Assembly: GCA_004298915.1 (NCBI GenBank)
Contig: SCTE01000153.1
Span: 1-7,544 of the forward strand
DNA length: 7,544 bases
Direction: 5' to 3'
Source of the DNA: Chloroflexota bacterium
GTDB lineage: Bacteria; Chloroflexota; Limnocylindria; Limnocylindrales; CSP1-4
A program made the position numbers and the translations under genes. The notes beneath the pieces were generated by a model. That model did not search any database and had not been told where the DNA came from. It saw only the letters and a program-made list of their open reading frames with translations. Below are positions 1 through 6,970 of this stretch, piece by piece. The first letter of the stretch is position 1. Each line of letters opens with the position of its first letter.

Positions 1-1
1 G

Positions 2-1705
2 GAGGCGATCGGCAGCCTGAACGTGTACCACGATCGGCGGCATGTCTGGGAGGCCGACGAGCTCGAAGCCCTTACGCAACTCTCGATCCAGGCCAGTGTC
101 GCCATCCGGAGCGCCCGAACGTACGCCCAGCTCGCGACGTGGGCCGCCCAGCTCCAGTCGATTCAGCAGCTCGGTGCTCGGCTCAACCGCCTGTCCGACG
201 TGGCAGCGATCGGGGCCGCGATTGCGAAGGAGCTCCGTGAGCTGATCGACTATCACAACGTCCGGGTCTATCGGATCTATGGCGACGAACTCCTGCCCGT
301 CGCGCTGCTCGGGCAGGTCGGCGAGTACGAAGACGAGACGATGGACCAGCTGCGGGTCAAGGTCGGAACCGGGATCACCGGATGGGTCGCCACCCACCGG
401 GTCGCCGAGTACCTGCCGGATGCAGCCGCGGATCCGCGAGCGGACACGATCCCCGGCACCAGCGACGACATCGACGAATCGATGCTCCTTGCCCCGATGG
501 TCTTCGACGACGCCGTCCTCGGCGTCCTCGTGCTCTCGAAGCTGGGCCTCAACCAGTTCAGCGAGGACGACCTTCGCCTCCTCGTGATCTACGCGAGCTT
601 TGCCGCCCAGGCGATGGCCCATGCCGATGCCACGCAGCGCCTCGAGCGTCAGCTCCAGAGCCGGCGCGACCTGCTCGAGGTCACGGAGACGATCCTGAGC
701 ACGCTCGATACGTCGGCCGTCCTCGAATCCGTCGCCGACCGACTCGGCGAGCTCGTCGGGTCGGACAACATCTGGATCGAGCTGGTCGACGACGACGGCG
801 GGAGCCTCGTGCCGATGATCGCCAAGGGGGTCAATGCCGAGGAGTACCTGGATCCGTTCCTGCCAGGTGAGACCGGCATTGCCACCTGGGTCATGGACCA
901 CAACGAGCCCGCGTTCCTGCCCGACCAGTTCGACGACGAGCGGGTCTTCGTCGGGCCCAGCGGGCGCATCCATGGCGGGCTGATCTGCGTTCCGCTGCGA
1001 AGCCGCACGGGCCCCATCGGCGTGCTCTCGATCGAGCGGCTCGGCGAGGGACGGTCGTTCAGCGAAGAAGAGTTCGAGCTGGTCCAGCTGTTCGCCGGGC
1101 AGGTCTCGATCGCCGTGCAGAACTCCCGCGCCCACGGGGCAATCACCCGACAGGCGGAGACGGACGACCTGACGGGCCTTCGAAATCACCGAAGCTTCCG
1201 CCGCGAACTGGCCAAGGCCGTTGCCCACGGCGAACCGTTCAGCCTGCTGATGGTCGACCTCGATCGATTCAAGCTCGTGAACGACACCTTCGGCCACGAA
1301 GCCGGCAACGCGTTTCTCGAGGGCATCGCAGCCGCGATACTCACGGCCAGTCGCGACACGGATATGGCCTTCCGCTATGGCGGTGACGAGTTCGTCGTGC
1401 TGCTGCCGAGGACCGATGCCGATCACGTCGGGCCGGTCGCGGATCGGATCCGGCGAGCCTTTTCCAGTGTCGTCGGGCCGACATCCGAGACAGGATCCGA
1501 GGGGATCCACGTCGATGCATCGGCCGGCGTCGCCACCTATCCGACGGATGGCACGACCGCCGATGAGATCCTCCTGGCCGCCGACCGGGCCTGCTTCATG
1601 GTCAAGCGGAACGGAGGCGGGCGGGTCGCCAGGGCCGAAGAAGGATTGGCGCTCGCCGATGTCTTCACGCTCCAGGTGCCGACGCCGATCGACACCGGCC
1701 CTTGA
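2..1705 (+). CDS. Multi-GAF diguanylate cyclase, 5'-truncated by window
   Basis: This soluble sensor enzyme should make cyclic di-GMP from two GTP. The frame is open from base 2, and the residues before the GTG at 23 (EAIGSLN) read as the end of a GAF domain, so the true start lies upstream and that GTG is internal. Numbering from that GTG: the tail of one GAF (about 1-35), a second GAF (about 50-200), a helical linker, a third GAF (about 220-370), then GGDEF (about 378-540). The active-site motif GGDEF is at 453-457. The I-site RDTD (444-447) lies exactly five residues before it, which in this family means feedback inhibition by c-di-GMP. Metal-binding Asp in VDLD (412) and the nucleotide-binding segment FKLVND are also present. 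No membrane segment or EAL domain is seen, so it is probably cytoplasmic and active. GAF ligands cannot be read from sequence. The next gene follows after 48 bases on the same strand and could be co-transcribed. Confidence 0.95.
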   Translation, partial: EAIGSLNVYHDRRHVWEADELEALTQLSIQASVAIRSARTYAQLATWAAQLQSIQQLGARLNRLSDVAAIGAAIAKELRELIDYHNVRVYRIYGDELLPVALLGQVGEYEDETMDQLRVKVGTGITGWVATHRVAEYLPDAAADPRADTIPGTSDDIDESMLLAPMVFDDAVLGVLVLSKLGLNQFSEDDLRLLVIYASFAAQAMAHADATQRLERQLQSRRDLLEVTETILSTLDTSAVLESVADRLGELVGSDNIWIELVDDDGGSLVPMIAKGVNAEEYLDPFLPGETGIATWVMDHNEPAFLPDQFDDERVFVGPSGRIHGGLICVPLRSRTGPIGVLSIERLGEGRSFSEEEFELVQLFAGQVSIAVQNSRAHGAITRQAETDDLTGLRNHRSFRRELAKAVAHGEPFSLLMVDLDRFKLVNDTFGHEAGNAFLEGIAAAILTASRDTDMAFRYGGDEFVVLLPRTDADHVGPVADRIRRAFSSVVGPTSETGSEGIHVDASAGVATYPTDGTTADEILLAADRACFMVKRNGGGRVARAEEGLALADVFTLQVPTPIDTGP

Positions 1706-1753
1706 AACGGGTGCGCGTAACCGACGCGAACCAGGCGGCGTCACACTGCCCGC

Positions 1754-2968
1754 ATGACCGATCCTGAGACCCTACGGCCCGACAAGGCGCGGCGCGGCAC
1801 GTCCGACCGGGCAGGAGATCGCAATCCGCTGTCGACACCACTCGGTGCCGGGGCGCTTGGCGCCGTGGTGGTCGTGCTGATCGCGGTCATCGCCTTCATG
1901 CCGGGATCGACCGGCGGCCCGACGGCAACCCCGGAGTCCACCTGCTCCGGATCTGGAGGCTCGACCGGCTGCCCGGCGACGCCAAGCCCTCCACCCTCGA
2001 CGAGCGGCACCGCCACACCCGGCCCGTCGTTCATCCGGCCGACTCCGACCCCAGGCCCGACCTTCGCGAGCTACCTCGTGAAGCCCGGCGACAGCCTTTC
2101 GTCGATCGCCCGGGCGTTCCAGACCACGCCTCGAAGCCTCGCGTGGTGGAATCGCGGCACGTATCCCACGCTCGACCCCGAATCGGAGGCGTACGCACCC
2201 AACCACATCGAACCTGGCTGGACGCTCGTCCTGATCCCGGGGGTGACCGTCGACGACGCCAGCCCGCCGTCGCCGAGCCCAGGCGCGTCGTTCCCTCCGA
2301 CAACGCCGTTGCCGACTGGCCCGACGGCCGGCGGGCCCGCAACGGTGGTGACCAATGGGCCCCGAGGCACAACCCAGGTCGCGCTGACCTTCGACATGGG
2401 GGGCCGTCTGGATCCCGCCGTGGACATCGTCCGCTGGCTGATCGACCACGATGTCCACGCCACGATCTTCCCGACCGGCAAGGCGGGCACGACGACCGAC
2501 CAGGGACGCGCGGCCCTCCAGCTCGCGGCGACGCGACCCGACCTGTTCGCGTTCGGCAACCACTCGTGGGATCACCCGGACTTCACGACGCTCACGGCGA
2601 CCCAGATGGCCGACCAGCTGACGAAGACGGAAACGGCCCTCTCGGATCTCATCGGGGCTCAGACCCGGCCGTACTTCCGGCCGCCATTCGGGGCCTGGAC
2701 GGCGGCCGTTCGAACGGGTGTCGGGGCCGCCGGATGGGCGGATCTCGTGATGTGGGACGTCGACACCATCGACTGGAAGAACACGACGGATGGTGGGCCG
2801 ACGGCCGGGGACATCGTGGCCAAGGTGCTTTCGAAGGCTCAGGGAGGATCGATCGTCCTCATGCACCTCGGCGGCTGGCACACGCTCGAGGCGCTCCCCG
2901 ACCTGCTCGCCGGCCTCCAGGCGAAGGCCCTTACCCCGGTGACCCTGCGGGCGATGCTCGGCGACTAG
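1754..2968 (+). CDS. Membrane-anchored LysM and NodB-type polysaccharide deacetylase
   Basis: Predicted to remove N-acetyl groups from a cell-surface polysaccharide, possibly peptidoglycan, outside the membrane. The 404-residue protein has a short basic N-terminus, one membrane helix (about 32-49), a Pro/Thr/Ser-rich linker with Cys64 and Cys73, a LysM glycan-binding domain (about 106-162) with an internal insertion, a second Pro-rich linker (170-200) and a NodB domain (about 207-400). NodB motifs: TFDMG (212-216), HSWDH (His270, His274, metal ligands), RPPFG (309-313), DVDTIDW (335-341) and LMH with His371. The odd point is Met215, where the family normally has the second Asp of TFDDG, a metal ligand. 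Activity or metal use may therefore differ. There is no lipobox, so the helix probably acts as an uncleaved anchor. ATG 1754 is the first start in the frame and lacks a clear Shine-Dalgarno sequence. The fold is certain, the substrate is not. Confidence 0.92.
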   Translation: MTDPETLRPDKARRGTSDRAGDRNPLSTPLGAGALGAVVVVLIAVIAFMPGSTGGPTATPESTCSGSGGSTGCPATPSPPPSTSGTATPGPSFIRPTPTPGPTFASYLVKPGDSLSSIARAFQTTPRSLAWWNRGTYPTLDPESEAYAPNHIEPGWTLVLIPGVTVDDASPPSPSPGASFPPTTPLPTGPTAGGPATVVTNGPRGTTQVALTFDMGGRLDPAVDIVRWLIDHDVHATIFPTGKAGTTTDQGRAALQLAATRPDLFAFGNHSWDHPDFTTLTATQMADQLTKTETALSDLIGAQTRPYFRPPFGAWTAAVRTGVGAAGWADLVMWDVDTIDWKNTTDGGPTAGDIVAKVLSKAQGGSIVLMHLGGWHTLEALPDLLAGLQAKALTPVTLRAMLGD

Positions 2969-2978
2969 ACGACCTCGG

Positions 2979-3830
2979 TCAGCGCGGCAGGATCGCGTCC
3001 GGCACCCAGAGCACCGAAGACGACGTCACGAGGCCGCCAATCGTCGCGACGACGAGGAGGCTGCCGAACCCGATCAGGACGAGCTTGTCTGTGCGATCGA
3101 GCACCAGATCCTGGAACCAGGTCCGCTCTCCGGTCCCAAAGCCGCGAAGGTCCATGGCGTCGATTGTGTCCTCTGCACCGGCAATGGCGTTGACGATCGT
3201 CGGAACGAGTACCGGGATCTGCCTTCGGACGCGGGCCACGGGATTTCGCGACTGGCCGGTGAAGTCCATACCTCGAACCCGCTGGGCGTCGATCGTCGAG
3301 CGGAAATCCTCGGCAAGCGACGGAATGAAGCGCCACGTCAGGTCGATGGCGTAGGCGAATCGATAGGGCACCCCGAGCCGTGCGAAGGTGACTCCGAAGA
3401 CGTCTGGGGCGATCGCGAAGGCGATCGGAAAGCCGACGGCAATGAGCGACAGGAAACGGAGAAACTGGACGAGGGCGAAGGTCAGGGATTCTGCAGAGAC
3501 GGGCGTACCGAGCAACGGGATGTAGCCGTAGATGTGAGGCTCGACGCCTTCGGGCAGACGCTGGATCCGGCCCGACGCGATGATCCCGTTGGCGAAGACC
3601 AGCAGGCTGACGAACAGGATGGCCAGCATCCACTGGCGTCGCACCTGCCTGAACGGGATCCGCGCCGTCCGGTAGTAGGCGAACGCGATGAGGTCGAGGA
3701 TGAGCATGATGCGGAGATCCCAGACCTGGATCGCCGCGAGGACGAAGCAGACAACCGCGATAACCAGGACGCGAGGGTCGCGGCGTGCCAGCCACGACCC
3801 TCGGCCCAGGTATCTGGGCGCGAAATTCAT
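2979..3830 (-). CDS. ecfT: EcfT, transmembrane coupling subunit of an ECF importer
   Basis: This membrane subunit links ATP hydrolysis by the EcfA pair to movement of the substrate-binding EcfS protein. The 283-residue product has hydrophobic segments near 20-53, 66-86, 117-142 and 250-270. Between the last two lies the long amphipathic cytoplasmic region typical of the family. It carries the two coupling motifs that dock in the ATPase grooves: VRG (185-187, in QRVRGMDF) and LRG (228-230, in DLRGFGTGERT). The family consensus is Ala-Arg-Gly, and here the first residue is Val or Leu while Arg-Gly is kept. The length is close to usual. It is the last gene of the operon, starting 21 bases after the ecfS stop with no strong Shine-Dalgarno sequence, and its stop faces the deacetylase stop across 10 bases. 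CbiQ or BioN would be the cobalt or biotin versions, but nothing here points to those substrates. Confidence 0.92.
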   Translation of the reverse strand: MNFAPRYLGRGSWLARRDPRVLVIAVVCFVLAAIQVWDLRIMLILDLIAFAYYRTARIPFRQVRRQWMLAILFVSLLVFANGIIASGRIQRLPEGVEPHIYGYIPLLGTPVSAESLTFALVQFLRFLSLIAVGFPIAFAIAPDVFGVTFARLGVPYRFAYAIDLTWRFIPSLAEDFRSTIDAQRVRGMDFTGQSRNPVARVRRQIPVLVPTIVNAIAGAEDTIDAMDLRGFGTGERTWFQDLVLDRTDKLVLIGFGSLLVVATIGGLVTSSSVLWVPDAILPR

Positions 3831-3851
3831 GCCGTCGCGCCCCGCTCGGCG

Positions 3852-4421
3852 CTAGCGGCCGAGCCGCTCCTTGACCGGTTCCCAGGCGTAGACCAGGACC
3901 GGTACGAGGATGATCGTCACGATGAGGTCACCGATGACGACCGGAATGTACTCGGTGGTCAGCACGGCATTGAAGTCCATCTGGTCCTTGATCATGTCGG
4001 AGAACACGACCAGGAAGCCGATGACGACGGCGATCGCGCCGCCGACCGCCCCGGCTGCCGCCCGCCGGCCCAGGCTGCCCGACATCATGCTGCCGAGATA
4101 GGCGGGTGCGAGCCCCGCGAGCAGGCCGACAACCCCGTTGGCGATGCTCCAGTTGTAGGACGTCAACGCACCCCAGCCCGAGATCTGATCGCCGATCATG
4201 TTCCCGACGAGGCCCGTGAACAACCCCACAACAGGGCCGAACGCGAACCCGAAGAACGGGACAAGGGCGAAGGCCGGACGGGCATCCACCGCGGTGGTGC
4301 CTGGGACCGGGATCTTGAACAGGCCGACCAGCACGCCATACAGGGCGGCGCCGATCGCGGCGTACACGATCGTGCGTGAATCGACGGTCCACATGGACCG
4401 CGGCATGGACATCGACGTCAT
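3852..4421 (-). CDS. EcfS, substrate-binding membrane protein of an ECF importer, substrate unknown
   Basis: Small, very hydrophobic protein of 189 residues with about six membrane segments (near 17-34, 50-68, 66-80, 93-110, 122-141 and 158-178), the size and layout of ECF S components. The segment around 49-78 has features common in these proteins: Arg48-Pro49, a run ending FGP (61-63), then GNMIGD (73-78). Its role would be to bind the imported compound at high affinity and define specificity. I could not assign it to the riboflavin, biotin, thiamine, folate or cobalt types. Identity rests on both topology and position between the ATPase and EcfT genes. I chose ATG 4421 because AGGAGGG lies five bases before it. 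The frame stays open to 4526, but that longer version would overlap the ATPase gene and add a charged, Pro/Arg-rich head unlike the family. The gap after the ATPase stop is 16 bases. Confidence 0.87.
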   Translation of the reverse strand: MTSMSMPRSMWTVDSRTIVYAAIGAALYGVLVGLFKIPVPGTTAVDARPAFALVPFFGFAFGPVVGLFTGLVGNMIGDQISGWGALTSYNWSIANGVVGLLAGLAPAYLGSMMSGSLGRRAAAGAVGGAIAVVIGFLVVFSDMIKDQMDFNAVLTTEYIPVVIGDLIVTIILVPVLVYAWEPVKERLGR

Positions 4422-4426
4422 TCCAT

Positions 4427-4433
4427 CCCTCCT
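4427..4433 (-). promoter_or_regulatory. Ribosome binding site of the ecfS gene
   Basis: On the minus strand AGGAGGG precedes ATG 4421 with a five-base spacer. It is the strongest Shine-Dalgarno match in the window. It sits in the 16-base gap after the ATPase stop codon and fixes the ecfS start against the longer open frame. Confidence 0.85.
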
Positions 4434-4437
4434 AGGA

Positions 4438-6126
4438 TCATGGCGCCGCGGCGGTACCAGTGGCAACGCGGGCGGCGAGTGTCTCAGCGTCGAGGAACGC
4501 GCCGTTGAGGCCTGACCATCGGGCATTGGCCCGGATCAACGACGTGGGCCTCAGATTGCAGGCAATCCAGCGATCCGTGTCCTCCACGACCTCCAGGGGC
4601 GGCCCGTCGGCGACGACCCGACCCTCCCGGAAGAGCAGGATACGGTCTGCGTGCGTCAATGCAAGGTCCACATCGTGCGTGACGAGATAGATCGACTCGA
4701 GGCCGGGGATGGCCATGACCTCGCGCATGAAGCGCCGCGCCGTGCGGTGATCCTGCCCTGCCGACGGTTCGTCGAGGATCAGCGTCGGCGGTTCGAGGCT
4801 CAGGGCGATCGCCAGGGCCAGGCGCTTCTGCTGACCGAACGACAGGGTCAGCGGTGGCCGATCGAGGATGTCCTCGACGACGTCGAGCGAGGTCCGCTCC
4901 AGGGCATCGGTCACGATCGCGCCGAACGTGCCCGGATCGCGGCCGAGGTTACGCGGACCGAACGTCAGCTCCTCGCGGACGGTCCGGGCGAAGAGCATCT
5001 GGCTCGGGCTCTGGAATACGTACCCGAACGTGGATGCCAGCTGGGCCACCGTCCGATTCGTGATCGGTTCGCCGTCGACGCGGATCTCACCGCCGGTCAG
5101 TTTCAGGAGGCGCATCGCGGTCCGGAAGAGGGTCGTCTTGCCGGAGCCGTTCGGCCCGAGGACCGCCACGATTTCGCGACGCCCGAGGCGGGCGTCGATC
5201 CCGTGGAGGACCTCCCGGTCGCCGAACCCGGCCCGCACGCCGGAGAACTCGAGCCTGGGCGACTCCGCCGGGTCGGCTCCAGGTGCCGCGAGGGTACCGG
5301 GGGGAGCTGCGCCGGCGTGGTGCCCCGGGGCCGCCGGAATCGTCCCGACGAGCGACGGATCGGAACGGAATCGGGCGAGCACGGCATCGAACGGCAGCTT
5401 GACGGCGTCCGGATCGGCAATCTCGAGGAACCCGGAGACACTCCCGAGGTATCGCGTCCGGCCCTCTTCCAGGTAGAGGACGCGATCCGGGCGCAGGTCG
5501 AGGGCCTCCTCTACTCGATGCTCGACGATGACGATCGCGTGACCCTCGTCGGCGAGGGTCCGGAGAATGCCGAGGAGTCGGGCCGCGCTCGCCGGATCGA
5601 GGTTGGCCAGCGGCTCGTCCACGACGTAGAGCCGCGGCTCGAGCATGAGGATCCCGCCCACCGCGAGGAGCTGACGCTCGCCACCGGACAGGGCCGCGGT
5701 CTCCCGACCGAGCAGGTTCCGGATCCCGGCACGCTCGGCGACATCGGAAATCCGCCGACGGATCTCGGTTCGATCCATACCGAGGTTCTCGGGCCCGAAT
5801 GCCAGTTCGGCCTCGACCGTGGCACCCACGATCTGCTTGGCCGGATCCTGGAGGACCGTGCCGATGATGGCGGCGAGGTCGCGGAGGCGAAGCTCGGTGG
5901 TGAGCCGGCCGTTCACGCGCACGGAGCCGCTAAGCTCGCCCGGATAGGCGTGCGGAATCAGGCCGTTGATCGCGCGAATGAGGGTGCTCTTTCCGCAGCC
6001 TGACGGCCCGGCGACGAGGAGGACCTCGCCGGCCTCGACGGTCAGGTCGATGTCGCGAATCGCCGGTTCGGATGCCCGGCGGTAGCGGTAGGTCAGGCCC
6101 TCGATCCGGACGACGGGTTCGGCCAT
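4438..6126 (-). CDS. ecfA: Fused EcfA-EcfA' double ATPase of an ECF importer
   Basis: Cytoplasmic motor of the importer, with both ATPase halves in one 562-residue chain. First half (about 5-235): Walker A GPSGCGKST (40-48), Q-loop Gln93, signature LSGGERQ (146-152), Walker B with DE at 170-171, switch His203. A linker rich in Ala/Pro/Gly (about 262-290) follows. Second half (about 291-515): Walker A GPNGSGKTT (324-332), Gln372, signature LSFGQQKR (428-435), DE at 452-453, His484. Both halves carry the ECF-type segment after the Q-loop (DPAKQIV then ELAFGPENLG; SPSQMLF then ELTFGPRNLG), which separates them from ordinary ABC importers. All catalytic residues seem present in both sites. A tail of about 45 residues follows the second domain. 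The start lies 16 bases after the SAM hydrolase 2 stop, without a clear Shine-Dalgarno sequence, so reinitiation is plausible. Fused A-A' proteins are known in dedicated (group I) ECF systems such as YkoD. Confidence 0.95.
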   Translation of the reverse strand: MAEPVVRIEGLTYRYRRASEPAIRDIDLTVEAGEVLLVAGPSGCGKSTLIRAINGLIPHAYPGELSGSVRVNGRLTTELRLRDLAAIIGTVLQDPAKQIVGATVEAELAFGPENLGMDRTEIRRRISDVAERAGIRNLLGRETAALSGGERQLLAVGGILMLEPRLYVVDEPLANLDPASAARLLGILRTLADEGHAIVIVEHRVEEALDLRPDRVLYLEEGRTRYLGSVSGFLEIADPDAVKLPFDAVLARFRSDPSLVGTIPAAPGHHAGAAPPGTLAAPGADPAESPRLEFSGVRAGFGDREVLHGIDARLGRREIVAVLGPNGSGKTTLFRTAMRLLKLTGGEIRVDGEPITNRTVAQLASTFGYVFQSPSQMLFARTVREELTFGPRNLGRDPGTFGAIVTDALERTSLDVVEDILDRPPLTLSFGQQKRLALAIALSLEPPTLILDEPSAGQDHRTARRFMREVMAIPGLESIYLVTHDVDLALTHADRILLFREGRVVADGPPLEVVEDTDRWIACNLRPTSLIRANARWSGLNGAFLDAETLAARVATGTAAAP

Positions 6127-6142
6127 GTGGCGCGCGACGAGG

Positions 6143-6970
6143 TCAGCCGCGCCGAATGCGAACGGGCCGGCCGAGGGCCAGGTGCAGGCGTTCGGCCGCG
6201 TTGCCCTGGTTGACCGCCAGGGACAACTGCCCTTCCGAGTCCTCCATCAGCAGCGATGCGCCGAGCGGCACGCGACCGAAGGTGCGCTCCCAGACCGTCG
6301 ATTCGATGACCGCCGCGGCTCCGTCGTGGGCCGGGAATTCGAGGACGACGGGATGACCGGGCGCCAGCGTGCCGATGGCCGCCTCGAGGTCCGCCGGTGA
6401 CCCGGCGAAGGTGACGTTCCCGTAGATCATGACGTGGACGATCTCGCTCTCCAGTACGCCGTCGCGAACCGCGGCCTGCGGGTTGGCGAGCCGGACCAGG
6501 GCGCCGGGTTCCAATGCACGTCCCACCGACGCGATCGGCGTGCCCATGGCGAGGTGCGCGGCCATCGGGGCGAAGATGTCCCGGCCGTGGAAGCTCGAGG
6601 TCACCACCGGCAGCATCAGTGACGGGTTCTCCAGGGCGTGGGCACGGACGACGCCGCCGAGTCGGTCGGCCGCCGGCATGAGGAGGCCGTTGTCCGGCCC
6701 GACGAGGACGTCGCCACGGGCAACCTCGAGTGCGACCCCGAGGCGTTCCGTGCCGACCCCCGGATCGACGACGGCGACGTGGACCCCGCGGGGCATGTGG
6801 GGCAGGGCGAACACGAGCGTCGCCGCGCCATCCCGGATCGAGAACCGCGGGATCTGGTGGTTGATGTCGATGATCAGCGCCTCGGGCGCGATCTGGTACA
6901 TGACTCCGCGGCAGACCGCCGGTGCGGCCGGCCCGAAGTCGGTGGCAAAGGTGATGACCGGCCTGGTCAT
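6143..6970 (-). CDS. S-adenosyl-L-methionine hydroxide adenosyltransferase (SAM hydrolase, DUF62), copy 2
   Basis: Predicted to split SAM with water into adenosine and L-methionine, a soluble enzyme of the fluorinase/chlorinase fold. The 275-residue product matches the full family length: N-terminal domain about 1-165, C-terminal domain about 170-270. The hydrolase triad seems intact as Asp69 and Arg76 in VVDPGVGTER and His128 in SSFHGRD, matching the Asp-Arg-His set described for the Pyrococcus homologue. The chlorinase and fluorinase lack this set, so water rather than halide is the likely nucleophile. GPDNG (91-95) and GN (184-185) are also conserved. Oddities: the early loop TDFGPAAPAV lacks the Asp that binds ribose in fluorinase, and the C-terminal segment VMIYGN departs from the usual DxFGN. 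ATG 6970 is chosen because AGGAG lies seven bases upstream. A longer frame to 7129 only overlaps copy 1 with non-homologous sequence. The start overlaps the copy 1 stop as ATGA. Confidence 0.94.
   Translation of the reverse strand: MTRPVITFATDFGPAAPAVCRGVMYQIAPEALIIDINHQIPRFSIRDGAATLVFALPHMPRGVHVAVVDPGVGTERLGVALEVARGDVLVGPDNGLLMPAADRLGGVVRAHALENPSLMLPVVTSSFHGRDIFAPMAAHLAMGTPIASVGRALEPGALVRLANPQAAVRDGVLESEIVHVMIYGNVTFAGSPADLEAAIGTLAPGHPVVLEFPAHDGAAAVIESTVWERTFGRVPLGASLLMEDSEGQLSLAVNQGNAAERLHLALGRPVRIRRG

Noticed and set aside
1702..1753. Possible promoter before the deacetylase: TTGAAA at 1702-1707
   Set aside because: No acceptable -10 element lies at normal spacing (the site reads CGCGAA), and the hexamer overlaps the cyclase stop codon.
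1772..2881. 369-codon minus-strand frame and the 2143-3354 plus-strand frame across the deacetylase gene
   Set aside because: Both give Arg-rich, low-complexity products. The frame 1754-2968 shows clear membrane, LysM and NodB features, so these are shadows.
2960..3000. Terminator between the convergent stops at 2968 and 2979
   Set aside because: Only GACC-TC-GGTC, with a two-base loop and no T-run, was found. That is too weak to call.
3534..4379. 281-codon plus-strand frame opposite ecfT and ecfS
   Set aside because: The product is rich in Asp, Arg and Glu with no recognisable fold. It mirrors two hydrophobic membrane-protein genes on the other strand.
4422..4526. Longer start for ecfS at 4526
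   Set aside because: It would overlap the ATPase gene and add a charged Arg/Pro-rich head, whereas a strong AGGAGGG sits properly before ATG 4421.
4651..6003. 450-codon open frame on the plus strand opposite the fused ATPase gene
   Set aside because: Its product is a charged Arg/Glu/Asp/Gly-rich chain without domain features, while the opposite strand carries all the ABC motifs. Long antisense frames are expected in high-GC genes.
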